From: Drosophila persimilis
Lineage: Eukaryota > Arthropoda > Insecta > Diptera > Drosophilidae
Length of the DNA: 64,000 nucleotides
Assembly (NCBI RefSeq): GCF_003286085.1
Contig: NW_020825352.1
Span: forward strand, 124,001 to 188,000
Direction of reading: 5' to 3'
The stretch's first letter is position 1. The number at the start of each line of letters is the position of its first letter. This document shows positions 39,889 to 50,359 of this stretch, one piece after another. The position numbers were made by a program, and so were the translations under genes. The notes under the pieces are model-generated. The model was not told the DNA's origin. It did no database searches and worked only from the letters and a program-made list of their open reading frames with translations.

Positions 39889-40347
39889 GATGCTGGCTAT
39901 AATAATAATACGATCCAATTCAGATTCCGCAGTCTAAAAGATATCGTCATTCTCTACGATTCTGCGTTTTTGGTTTTCTCGTATCTTTAAAATTGTGGAT
40001 GCCACAGATTTTCGCCCTTTGTGGGGGCGGAAGTGGGCGGGGCAAAGTTTTGAAATATTTTTGTAGCAGTGACATATCACAGAAGTCTGGATCCAAAACA
40101 TCGTTGCTCTAGCTCTTATAGTCTTTGAGCATTAGGCGCTGAAGGGGACGGACAGACGGACAGACGGACGGACGGACAGACGGACAGACGGACAGACAGA
40201 CATGGCTCAATCGACTCGGCTATTGATGCTGATCAAGAATATATATACTTTATGGGGTCGGAAACGATTCCTTCTGGACGTTACACACATACACTTTTAC
40301 CACAAATCTAATATACCCCAATACTCATTTTGAGTATCGGGTATAAA
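39889..40347 (+). mobile_element. DINE unit 1, 3' part
   Basis: It continues the DINE interrupted at 29128 (GATGCTGGCTATAATAATA). It ends with a (GGACAGAC)n tract at 40146-40200, the TATATATA stretch and AGTATCGGGTATAAAAA. It is joined without spacer to the 5' end of the next DINE. Confidence 0.8.
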
Positions 40348-40602
40348 AACGAGGGGGAACGTTGTGAGTTGCTGCGGACACCGCAACTCTACGGTTATAC
40401 CCGATACTAAGTCAGTATGGCTCTCCTCCGGCAGACGCCGCTAATATTAAACGACTCGACAAAGAGTGCGTGCGAGAGAGACAGAAAATCAGTCTGAGCG
40501 TGACGTCGGGCGCTGCGTAGCCACTGCAAATTCATTTGTTCCTTTTGGCTATAAAAATGATCTGATCTGATCCAGATTCAGCAACCTGATAGATATGGTC
40601 AT
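40348..40602 (+). mobile_element. DINE unit 2, 5' part (up to the GTCAT site)
   Basis: It begins ACGAGGGGGAACGTTG, with the same hairpin and TTATACCCGATACT as the complete copy at 35471. It stops at GTCAT (40598-40602), where the BEL LTR begins. It is head-to-tail with the end of unit 1. Confidence 0.8.
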
Positions 40603-41153
40603 TGTTAATGTGTGTATGTGTGTGTGTAGGAAGCTGGGTTGCATACGGTACATAAACCGTCTACAGTTTGGTCGTCGCAACTAGAACTTGAACCAGTTGG
40701 ACTGCGGAGAGGGTATCCTACGGTGCGCAAGTGAGGATCTGAAGACACAGCGACAGCCTCTGATGATTGCGATGGGAGATGAGTGACAGGCAGCTATGGT
40801 ACTGTTTCTGATACTGACTTTATTGAACAAATGCATCTCCTTATATAGCTAACAGTGGAATTCTTATTCTATGGGAAGGACCGCACAGGCTCCTTGTGAG
40901 TGTATTTTTAGATTGGGTACACTTACTCTGTGCGGGGGTTATATTTCAGTGTATTTACTTAGGTACTTGGCAGTAATAAGGTAGATAGTTTATTGCTTGA
41001 TCCCTTTTGGTGGGTTCGAGTTTACAAGTGCTATTGTCTATTCTTAGTTGCTAATGTATTTTTCGTGTCGTCATATTCAGTTACATGAAATGACATGAAC
41101 AATTTTATTTATGAGTATTTGTGTATGAGATTGAACTGTATATTCCTAATATT
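40603..41153 (-). repeat. 3' LTR of BEL/Pao unit 2, with clipped U3 end
   Basis: It matches 28132-28711, but the last about 30 bases (from ATTCA to CTGAACA) are replaced by env-side sequence. The outer U3 edge and the polypurine tract are therefore deleted. Confidence 0.8.
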
Positions 41154-41169
41154 CAAGGTGTGGCAGCTC

Positions 41170-42631
41170 CTGATGATTGATGGTTGATAGTTGCTAGCGT
41201 AGATCATCAAGTTCTTGAAGAATGTCTGATGTCTGGTTCTTCAGTTGCCACATTGGTGGCGAGGGTGATGTCTCCGGTGGGCTCACGTCATCAAACCGAG
41301 TGTAAGTCGATTTTACTTCGCTGATTGTGGTGCTGAAGGTGCTGATGCTTACTTCAGTATTGCGAGCAGTGCAACCAGGGGACATGGAGAGTAGACCAGT
41401 TCCTTCCAGTGTTATGGTTGACGGAACTCCGTTGCATACTGCTTGAAGTTTGGTTGTATAATGCGTTGCGAAGATCCAATTATTTGGATGCTGAGTTTTT
41501 AGCCACACCGTGTCAGCCTTTGTGTGTGTTACCTGATACAGTGTTTCTGTTTTATTGTTAAACAGTTGAAACTCACAGCGATTGTCCACATTGAAGATTG
41601 TCTGATGGTCAAAGCAGATGAACTCCTCGTTGTGTACTTTAAGATAACGTCGGAATTCCTCTTGATCTCTTGATCATTTGATCTTGTGGCAAATGATCCC
41701 GTATCTGGTCTAGTTGGTCTATTAGTTGCTCGGGAGACACCAGCGTGGAGCTTATTCTCCGATGATTAATACCGATTAGGACATCAGATATGTCGGATTG
41801 CATTCGTTGGAGAGTTGTTGTGAGCAGGGTTAATTGTGCTATTAGTCCTAAGTACGCTTGAGTCAGATGATCGCTGTGATATGACCCTCTTTCTCGGTTG
41901 ATAGTAGCCATATGCTGTTCCAAAATTTTTAGGCGATTATCAGTTGTTACTTTGTCTTTTCTGACTACGTTTATTGTCGCGTCAACAATTGATGTTTGGT
42001 TTTGGAGCAGATGTAGTAGAAAATCTTCATTGGTTTTCACTTTCTCAATTACTTGAGTCATCTCTTCTGCGTATTTTGCGTCGAGAACACCAAAAAGACT
42101 GCTTGCTATGTTTCCTATGATGTCCAGCGGCGATCTGCGTTTTCGAGAGCTTTTCATTAAAACGCTTCCTGCTTGTAGCTCGTTACGCACATGTTGAAAG
42201 TGTTGAACTATGGAGTTACATGCCGGAACATTTTTTAATTCAGGGCACATGTATCGTAACTCTGAAATTCCAGCAGACATTAGTTGCATATCCTTCCAAT
42301 ATGGGTCCAAGTCATAGTATACGATCATAGTCCACTCAGACGTTGCTATTCTTGATGTTCCAAGTTTCTCATAGAATATTCCAGGCTTGTTTGCGAATTG
42401 TGTCACATTTATTGACTGTGACAATGCTAATGGAAGCATGAGCAACAGCACCACTAATGTTGATGTTAATGTAGGTGACAATTTTGTTGTTCGCTGTGTG
42501 GGTGGCTCATCAATCTCCGTGGTGTCACTGATCACGTTGTGGGAACGTTTGATTGCCAGATCTTCTGGAAAGAGCGGCGCATAGACGAGTGATCGGGCGC
42601 TTGTATACGCCAGATGCTGTCTTAACGTCAA
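41170..42631 (-). pseudogene. env: Envelope-like gene of BEL/Pao element (broken; F-protein type)
   Basis: A 330-residue frame (42631-41639) and a 131-residue frame (41589-41194) are one gene separated by a frameshift near 41640. An in-frame TAG at 41194-41196 and a deletion into the LTR remove the C-terminus, including any membrane anchor. The N-terminal part has a hydrophobic segment (LVVLLLMLPLAL) like a signal or anchor near residues 60-72. A basic RKRR cleavage-like site near 165-168 is followed by a hydrophobic fusion-peptide-like stretch and heptad-like regions. This layout resembles the baculovirus-F-type envelope found in roo and some BEL/Pao elements. It is defective here. Confidence 0.7.
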
Positions 42632-43488
42632 CCACTCGTACGTGGTTGTCCTGTCCAGGATATGTCTTAATGATGCGACCCATTGGCCACTTCATTACAG
42701 GAAGGTTGTCTTCCTTAACCAAAACTAATAATCCTTCAGGTACGTTTGGTGAAGCGGTCTTCCATTTATGCCGAGCTTGCAATTCTTGGAGGTATTCTGT
42801 AGACCATTGTTTCCAGAATGAATGCTTTAGGCGCGATACCAATTCCCAGCGCTTGACCAATGTTCTTCCTTGATGATCAGTATTGACGTCAGGAGGCGTT
42901 GTTAATGGTTCACCAATCAAGAAGTGTCCTGGGGTGAGCGCTGTTGTATCAGTGGGATCATTTGACATTGGAGTGATGGGTCGAGAATTGAGAATTGCTT
43001 CAATTTCGATTATCACTGTGTTTAGTTCTTCAAATGTCAATGAGGCTGTGTTGGTGGTTGTTATCAACAGCTTTTTTGCTGATTTTACCGCCGCTTCCCA
43101 GAGACCGCCAAACGATGGAGCCCTGGGAGGAATGAATTTAAAATCCACTTGCTTTTTGTTGCAATGATTCGTGATCAGAGCACTTGCCTTTGAGCTGAAT
43201 ATAGAGTCTTCTAATTCTTTAAGCTCATTGTTTGCACCCACAAAGTTCGTTGCATTGTCGCAATGAATAGTTTGGCACTTCCCACGTCTGCCTAAGAATC
43301 GACGCAGGGCGGCCAAGAATGCATCTGTGGTCAGGTCGCTTACCAGCTCCAGGTGTACTGCCTTTGTGGAAAAGCAGCAGAACACGGCGATGTACGCCTT
43401 ATCTGGTCTTTTGCCTCGGATCTTATGGTGGATCGAGATTGGTCCACAGTAGTCGACGCCTGCATGATTTGGTGCATCAGCGGAAGGG
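42525..43488 (-). CDS. pol: BEL/Pao integrase, C-terminal two thirds (partial)
   Basis: The frame is open from the junction at 43488 (first Met at 43385) to 42525. The catalytic D is in a VDYCGP motif (about 43440), the second D in HCDNATNF (about 43260) and E in GLWEAAVK (about 43100). A C-terminal region of the DUF5641 kind (VLVKEDNLP, KWPMGRI, RPITRLC) closes the protein. It overlaps the start of the env-like frame by about 100 bases. The HHCC domain is lost at the junction with DINE. Confidence 0.85.
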
Positions 43489-44036
43489 GGCGGGGGCGGA
43501 AGGGGGTGTGGCGAAATTTGGACAGGAAACGGTCAAGGTCCGATATCACAGGAGTGCGGATTCCAAATTTGGTTACTCTAGCGTTAATAGTGTCTGAGAT
43601 TTGTGAATATCCCCAGATTTGCATCGTTTGCGGGGGCGGAAGGGGGTGTGGCGAAATTTTGAAACAAACTCGTCTCGGTCTGATATATTAGGAGTGTGGA
43701 TACCAAATTTGGTTGCTCTAGCTTTTATAGTCTCTGAGATCTAGGCGCTAATGTTTTACTCTAAGCAAAGCCGCCTATGCTACGTGTGTGTTAGAGAGAG
43801 ACAGGGCGAGAAAAAATGAAATTGTTTTCTTGATGCTGGCTATAATAACAATACGATCCAATTCAGATTCTGCAGGACGGACAGACAGACAGGGCTCAAT
43901 CGACTCGGCTATTGATGCTGATCAAGAATATATATACTTTATAGGGTCGGAAAAGATTCCTTCTGGACGTTACACACATCCACTTTTACCACAAATCTAA
44001 TATACCCCAATACTCATTTTGAGTATCGGGTATAAA
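43489..44036 (+). mobile_element. DINE unit 2, 3' part with empty mdg1/412-type site
   Basis: It matches unit 1 (28830-29128 plus 39889-40347), including a sequence unbroken across ATTGTTTTCTTGATGCTGG at 43822-43840, the site occupied in unit 1. It has a shortened (GGACAGAC)n tract (43875-43892, with about 240 bases missing before it) and the terminal AGTATCGGGTATAAAAA. Confidence 0.78.
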
Positions 44037-45180
44037 AAAAGGGGAAAAAAAAGGGAAGACGGAATAAAGAGAAGACGGAAAAGAGAGAAACGAAATACTG
44101 ACTGGGAGGAAATATCGAGTATATCGCAGAAGCGCCCCTACATCGTATCGATAGGCGGGGTTCGGCTCCAGCCAGAAAATTGCAAGGGCTGGCAGCGCCG
44201 CCCGAGCAAAGGCGCCAGAGGGCGCCAGGGCACTGTGATCCCAGGTGCAACAAAGAGCGCGCGTAAAATAGGGCCGTTTGAATGAGGAAGGCACACCCCG
44301 TCGCAAGATCGCGGAAAACGGGAGTATTCCGCTGCGTGAAGAAAGAGCGGGGTGTGAGGAACCGCGGTTCCCACAGGCCGAGTGCGACCAAAGCACAGCC
44401 GGATAAAGGCGGTGGGACGGTCGGATAAAGGCTGATGGCTGGCCGGATAAGGCGAAGGTCAGTCCAGATACCCACGGATATCCGGATGCGGCGAAGAGGC
44501 CAAGGGTCCCGAGAGGAGAAGTGCCCTGCTCTCGGAGAGAGAGACACGCGAGAGGCAAAGGAGACGGCGGGATCGGGCCGGCAGTGATCCGACGCATGAC
44601 CAAATAAAGGCATGGGATCACGCCACCGGCCAGGCCCCGTTACGAAGGCCGTGGAAACCAGGAGACGGCGATGGAAAACTACCGACGCCGAGCCGGGGCC
44701 TGGCAAGGGGCTATAAAAGGAGGCTGCGGCGTCGAAGCGGGGCACGTTGAAACCCCGTCAAAACGTAAGAGTGATACCCGGTACGGTTCGAAGAAGTGCA
44801 GTGAAGTGTATAGCAACAGGAAGACAGGCCCCGCCTGCCCCCAGAGTAAGTCTTAGTTAAGAGGAGATCCCCGTTTGCCGGCGGAAGCTAAGAGGAGAGT
44901 GCGAGACGTAGAGTGCGGATTTGAGTGGCGGGCCAAAGCAATAGCGGAGGTCAAATTGCCCCAATCATTAGCCTCAACGCTGCCACACCCGACGAGAGCC
45001 CACGCGTGGTGGAGATCCGTAGATAAGCGAAATTGTAACATCTAGACCTAAGTCCTAATAGAATTACGAATAAAGCGAAGTTCGAGTAAAGAAAAGCAAG
45101 GTCTTATCATTTGTCGTTGGGGGCAACAATAATCTGCCGACCGCTGAGCGAGCCCAGCAAACTCAAGCGAGCCCAAAAAG
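44037..45180 (+). other. Unassigned LTR-like or promoter segment
   Basis: About 1.1 kb of purine- and GC-rich sequence is unlike its neighbours. Visible signals are a TATCGATA element (44146-44153, the DREF site), three CGGATAA(A)GGC motifs (44399-44460), a TATA box GCTATAAAAGGA at 44709-44720, and AATAAAG at about 45069. TATA, transcript-start and poly(A) signals in this spacing suggest an LTR with its leader. It fits no other element here, and I found neither a second copy nor a primer site I recognise. It is joined at both ends to unrelated elements. ORFs on either strand are compositional. Confidence 0.4.
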
Positions 45181-47470
45181 CAGGTTCGTTACAGTATTTA
45201 TGTCTGATTCTGATTCTGTCTGTTCGACATCACTATCTGTCATATGATTTATTTTAATCCGAGATAAAGCGTCCGTTACTACTACGTTAGTTGAGCCTGG
45301 CTTATAAATGATTTTTGGTGTGAAACTTTCTATGAAGTAATACCAACGTTTCATTTCAACATTTGGATTTTTTTGCGACATTGCAAAGGACAAAGGTTGG
45401 TGATCTGTATGTATTTCAATTCCACTCACTCCATATAAATAATTTCGCAAATTTTTTAATGCCCATACAATAGCTAATAATTCCTTTTTATTAGTAGCAT
45501 ATAATTGCTCGGTTTTACTTAAAGTTTTAGAAATAAATGTTATGGGATTCCCATCTTGCGACAAAACTGCACCTATTGCTATGTCCGATGCATCTGTGGT
45601 TAATGTGAATTTTTTATTGTAATCTGGTTGTACTAATTCAATATGTGCTATTAAACTGTCCTTTAAATTATTAAATGCTCCAATTGCTGGTTCATCCAGC
45701 TGTATTAATGTTTTCTTGGATGCCCTTCGTGAAACTTTCCCATTTACTCCACTCAGATATTTTGTTAATGGTTTGGCAATTGTGGCATAATTTCGGACAA
45801 ATTTTCTGTAATACCCTGTTAGTCCTAAGAAGCTACGTAGCTTTCTGATATTTTTAGGAATTGGATAGTTTTGTATTGTGGAGATTTTGTCTGGATCTGT
45901 TTTAATGATATTTTGGGAAACAATGTATCCCAGAAATTTGGTTTCCAATTGAAAGAATTTAGACTTCTCTAGGGAAATTTTCATATTAGCGTTTTGCAAT
46001 ATCTGTATTATATGAATTAGATCTTTATAATGTTGTTCTATAGTTTTTGAAAATATTATTTTATCGCCCATATAGACGTGACAAGTTTTCCCAACTTGTT
46101 CTCTAAGTATATCGTCCATTGCCCTTTGGAAAATCCTGGGAGCGATAGTCATATTTGCCGTTATTTATGGAAAAAGATGTTTTTTCAATATCTGATTCCC
46201 TCATTAAAATCTGATAGAAACCTGACTCTAAATCAATGGCTGAGAAATACTTTGCCTTACCTAAATTGGCAAGGATTACTGAAGGATCTTGCAAAGGGTA
46301 TCTATCCGGTATGGTGTTTTCATTAAGTTTCTTAAAGTCTATTACTAATCTATGTTTAGGAGTTCCGTCCTCATTTACTCCCTTCTTTGGTACTACTATT
46401 ACCGGTGAATTATATGGGCTTTTACTAGGTCTGATTATACCTTCATCTAACATTTTACTTATTTCGTTATTAACGAAATCGTTAACCGAATAAGCGTATG
46501 GATACTGTTTGCCATATACCGGTCTATCATGTTCAGAGTTAATCTCTCCTTTTATATCCGTTCTGAACGGTAACTGTAAATCTATATTGGCATGGTCTTC
46601 TTCGATGATAGATACCATTTTCGCTCTGAGATTTTCTAAATTTTCCTCTTTGTAGGTTATTGTGTTATACAATTTCATTTTTTTCAATTCAGAATTTGCA
46701 TAACTTTGTATGTTGGATATTTCTACGACGGCGCGTTCAGGATTTTTGCATCCCAAACTTTTAAATTGTTCATTGTCGGATAATTCAACGAAGGCGTGTT
46801 CAGGATTCTTTAATCCCAAACTATTCGAACTTTTAATGTCGGATAATTCAACGACGGCGTGCTCAGGATATTTTAATCCCAAACTATTAAAACTTTGGAT
46901 GTCGGATAATTCAACGACGGCGGGTTCAGGATATTTGAATCCCAAACTATTGACGGATAATTCTTCGTCGGCGTGCTCAGGATTTTTTGATCCCAAGCTA
47001 TATAAACTTCCTTCTACCTTTACTGAATCACTTTTCATTTCTTTTTCTTCTTCAAAATATTTTTTTATTATATATTCCTTCAACGGAAGGATGGTTTTTC
47101 CTTCTATAAAGGTTAATTTGTTTAAAGAAAGGACCTCGCCATATATTAGTTTCTCCTCATTGTCTTTATAACTTAAAGTCCCCTTTCCTGTATCAATAAC
47201 AGCTCCGATTTTCTTTAATAGGTTAAATCCTATTAGTAAATCTGCCTCCATTCCATCTATTTCATAAAACACTTGTTTTGTGTTGAAAATAGTTATATTA
47301 TGGAAATATTTAATTATTGAAAACCCATTCACTGTAGCAACTTTCTTATAAATTGATAATTCTTTTTTATTTTCGTAAATTCCTTTTTTTATTTAACAGG
47401 AAGTTGCTCCCGTATCTATCAAAACTTTTAATTCTCTGTTTATCTTTTTACTCTACTCTTTTTAAGTAGG
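45163..47470 (-). pseudogene. pol: Gypsy-type pol (protease, RT, RNase H) with several inactivating changes
   Basis: Order on the minus strand: protease motif VLIDTGATSC near 47430-47400, then an in-frame TAA at 47395-47393. A 410-codon frame follows (47332-46103). After the protease domain it carries about five repeats of a 19-22 residue motif (S-L-G-x-K-x-P-E-x-A-x-x-E-L-S) at 46700-47010, then RT fingers. At about 46150 a short deletion shifts the frame and removes the RLPFGL-type motif. The next frame (46152-45163) holds RT palm and thumb and RNase H (TLTTDASD, TDHQPL). The RT active site reads VYMGDK where Y-x-D-D is expected, so it lacks a catalytic Asp. The integrase is missing. Confidence 0.82.
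46700..47010 (-). repeat. Tandem coding repeats in Pol linker (about 5 units of 57-66 bp)
   Basis: Units share AATCCCAAACTAT and CGACGGCG(T/G)G(C/T)TCAGGAT on the plus strand. They translate to a repeated SLG-K-PE-A--ELS motif between the protease and RT. Unit number may vary among copies. Confidence 0.75.
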
Positions 47471-47476
47471 GAAGTC

Positions 47477-48096
47477 CTACTTCGGGGGCTGATCTAAAAA
47501 ATGATCCTCCTCAATGTTATTTATCCTCATGGCTTTATTAGCCGGTTGTTCCGACATTTCGTTTGGTTTTCGTTTCTGCGCTTGATTGTCGTTAGACTGA
47601 TTATTCGGTACTACGTTTGCCCTAAAATGCTGAGCTTGGTTATAATTGTTATTATTTCTCCTATAATAACCGTTAGTATTCTCCCGATAATTTCTATTGT
47701 TATTATTTCCCCTGAATTGATTGCTGTTCTGTCGGTTCCGGATTTGTATCGATTCATCTACCTCCATTGGTTCTGGGGCCTGATTTTGTTGTCTACTACC
47801 CAAGAAATAGGGTTGTCCCCATGACATGTTATTCCTCTGAAAATCCCTTTTTTGGTCGAATGGTGAACTATTAGTCCTAGGTTGTCGTTGGTTGAATCTT
47901 AAGGTATTGTAATTATTATTCCCTGAATTTCTGGGGCCGCTGAATTGGTAGGCAAATTGGGCCCGAATGTTATTAGATTGCAACTCCTGTACCTTTGCCA
48001 AGGCATTCGGTAAATCTGGGGGATTCAATGAAAATAGAATTTCTGCAATGCCGCCGTTTAGGCCAGTGACAAAAATGCGTAAGGCATTGTCTATAA
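47477..48096 (-). pseudogene. gag: Gypsy-type Gag, C-terminal part
   Basis: The 183-residue frame (48028-47477) is rich in Asn, Gln and Arg, with NN-rich and FRGNNNN-like runs and no zinc knuckle, as in gypsy Gag. It continues to the DINE junction at 48096. Together with 49835-49217 it makes one gag, interrupted by the DINE. Confidence 0.7.
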
Positions 48097-49216
48097 TTTT
48101 TATACCCGATACTCAAAATGAGTATTGGGGTATATTAGATTTGTGGTAAAAGTGGATGTGTGTAACGTCCAGAAGGAATCGTTTCCGACCCTATAAAGTA
48201 TATATATTCTTGATCAGCATCAATAGCCGAGTCGATTGAGCCCTGTCTGTCTGTCCGTCCGTCCGTCTGTCCGTCTGTCCGTCTGTCCGTCCCCTTCAGC
48301 GCCTAATGCTCAAAGACTATAAGAGCTAGAGCAACGATGTTTTGGATCCAGACTTCTGTGATATGTCACTGCTCCAAAAATATTTCAAAACTTTGCACCG
48401 CCCACTTCCGCCCCCACAAAGGGCGAAAATCTGTGGCATCCACAATTTCGACGATACGAGAAAACTAAAAACGCAGAATCGTAGAAGATGACTATATCTT
48501 CTAGAGTGCAAAATCTGAACCAGATCGTATAATTATTACAGCCAGAATCACGAAAACAATTTCACTCTTTCTCGCTCTGTCTCACTCTAACACACAGGTT
48601 TCATGGTCGGTTTTGCCAATTGCAAAATATGAGTTCAAGGATCTCAGAACCTATAAAAGCCAGAGCAACCAAATTTGGTATCCACACTCCTGTGATATCG
48701 GACCTTGACCGTTTCCTGTCCAAATTTCGCCACACCCCCTTCCGCCCCCGCAAAAGACGAAAATCTGAGGCAACCACAAATCTCAGAGACTATTAAGGCT
48801 ATAGTAACCAAATTTGGTGCACACACTCCTTTAAGATGTCACTATAAAACGTATATCTCAGAATTTCGCCCCACCTCCATCCGCCCCCACAAAGGACGAA
48901 AATCTGTTGCATCCACAATATTGCAGATTTGAGAAAACTAAAAACGCAGAATCATAGATAATGACCATATCTATTAGATTGCTGAATCTGGATCAGATCA
49001 GACCATTTTTTTAGCCAAAAGGAACAAATCAATTTGCAGTGGCTACGCAGCGCCCGACGTCACGCTCAGACTGATTTTCTGTCTCTCTCGCACGCACTCT
49101 TTGTCGTGTCGTTAAATATTAGCGGCGTCTGCCGGAGGAGAGCCATACTGACTTAGTATCGGGTATAACCTTAGAGTTGCGGTGTCCGCAGCAACTCACA
49201 ACGTTCCCCCTCGTTT
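48097..49216 (-). mobile_element. DINE-1/mini-me element inserted in gypsy gag (complete, minus orientation)
   Basis: It is about 1.12 kb and reverse-complementary to the copy at 35471-36545. TATACCCGATACT at 48101 and AGTATCGGGTATAACC near 49155-49170 are its subterminal inverted repeats. The (GTCTGTCC)n tract is at 48241-48292, and the hairpin block (GAGTTGC...GCAACTC) is at 49173-49198. It retains the uninterrupted sequence at the GTCAT site used by BEL in the other DINE units (about 48952-48966). Confidence 0.8.
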
Positions 49217-49835
49217 TATTTGTTTCTTTGGTGATTTCACTGTCCTTTCCGTGAGTCATTATTGTCTTATTTATTAACAAGGTCATTTTCTTGTTAACCT
49301 CGTTATAGAAATCTATAATTGAAAGGTTCCCTTGTCGGAGAACGCTTAACTCCTGATCTATTATGTAAATTGGTCTCTTGTCACTGTAAACAAAGTCAAG
49401 TCGTGAAAGTATGGCATCAAAATTTAAAACTGTCCCGTGGTTGGTCAGTGCGTCATGTGCTGGTCCTGTTATTTTGTTTCTCAAAATTGTTAATGCAATA
49501 TAATATTGCTTACTTCCTTTCTTATATAACTTCACTGCAGTTTCTGCAGCTTCCCTCCATCCTACGTATTGGTTTAGTCCACCATTGAAAATTGGTAGGG
49601 ATTCTATTACCTTTAATGCGGTGTCATCTTTTATTGTCTCGTCTATTGTTTCTGCCTGATAATCTGATACCTGATCGGATTTAGTTTCTATTTGTTGTTT
49701 TAAATTTACAATTTGCTCTTGTACTTGTGAAATTTGAAGTGCTTTCAATTGTTTGACCAGATCTGCAGTGAGATCGGTCCTTGTTTGAGAGTTAATCATT
49801 TTTAGTTTTTCAATATCTAAAGTTAGTTGATCCAC
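49217..49835 (-). pseudogene. gag: Gypsy-type Gag, N-terminal part
   Basis: The frame from ATG 49835 encodes about 205 residues before entering the DINE. It has an N-terminal helix-rich stretch (LKALQISQVQEQIVNLKQQI-like coiled coil, residues about 25-50), then a Gag core with SLPIFNGG and YVGWREAAETAV motifs typical of errantivirus-type Gag. The start is supported by the primer site and leader upstream. Confidence 0.75.
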
Positions 49836-50340
49836 CTTACATTTTTCTTATATGTTAGTTGATCCACCTTAAATGTTTCTTATATGTTTGTTTTTATAAT
49901 CTAATATAACCTAATTGAACTTATATATTTATTAATACAACTTTTGCTCACGAACTATCCGGTAGGGGTCGTCCTTCTTAGTTTGGCTGACAGATCTTCG
50001 AACGGGTCTTCCTTCTTGATTTTCTTTGTTTAACTGGGTCTTCTGGAGGTCTTCCTTCTTTGGTTTCGCTGATAGTTTCACTTTCTTTGTGTTTTGTTTT
50101 GGTTGGTTTTGTTTAAAAACTTTGTTTTTTTTTGGTTTTTTTGTATTTTTGAATTGTCTTGTATTTATTTTGGCACACCCTAAGCTCCGGTTTGTTTCCT
50201 TTTTATCTCACTTTTTTTTATCTGATATCACACAGTCACTCCGCGTTTTTAAATTTGAAGGATTTATTCCATTAATTAATTGGCCTTCGGGTTTCGGCAC
50301 GACGCAACACTTTTATTATTCGGTGCTTTTTATACAACGT
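49836..50340 (-). other. Gypsy-type leader
   Basis: About 500 bases lie between the primer site and gag, T-rich on the plus strand, with a short direct repeat of TTAGTTGATCCACCTTA (49805-49872). No ORF is supported. Confidence 0.5.
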
Positions 50341-50359
50341 CGCCCCACGTTGGGCGCCA
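50341..50359 (-). other. Gypsy-type primer-binding site (tRNA-Lys)
   Basis: Read on the minus strand it is TGGCGCCCAACGTGGGGCG. It is the same primer type as the RING-Gag elements at 17388 and 51859 but in opposite orientation. Confidence 0.8.

Larger units (their letters stand above)
40603..43488 (-). mobile_element. BEL/Pao element, 3' part (integrase, env, LTR), unit 2
   Basis: On the minus strand it runs integrase (from 43488), env-like gene, then LTR (41153-40603). It is the counterpart of the 5' part at 25201-28711, with the same orientation and the same GTCAT flank, but the two parts cannot be one split insertion because their LTRs face each other across the DINE. RT, RNase H, gag and the 5' LTR are missing, removed by a deletion joining integrase to DINE at 43488/43489. 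Confidence 0.82.

Noticed and set aside
43986..44745. Long minus-strand ORFs (211 and 243 codons) across the unassigned LTR-like segment
   Set aside because: Two overlapping frames of similar length in GC-rich sequence with no recognisable motif indicate composition and not coding. One also runs into DINE sequence.
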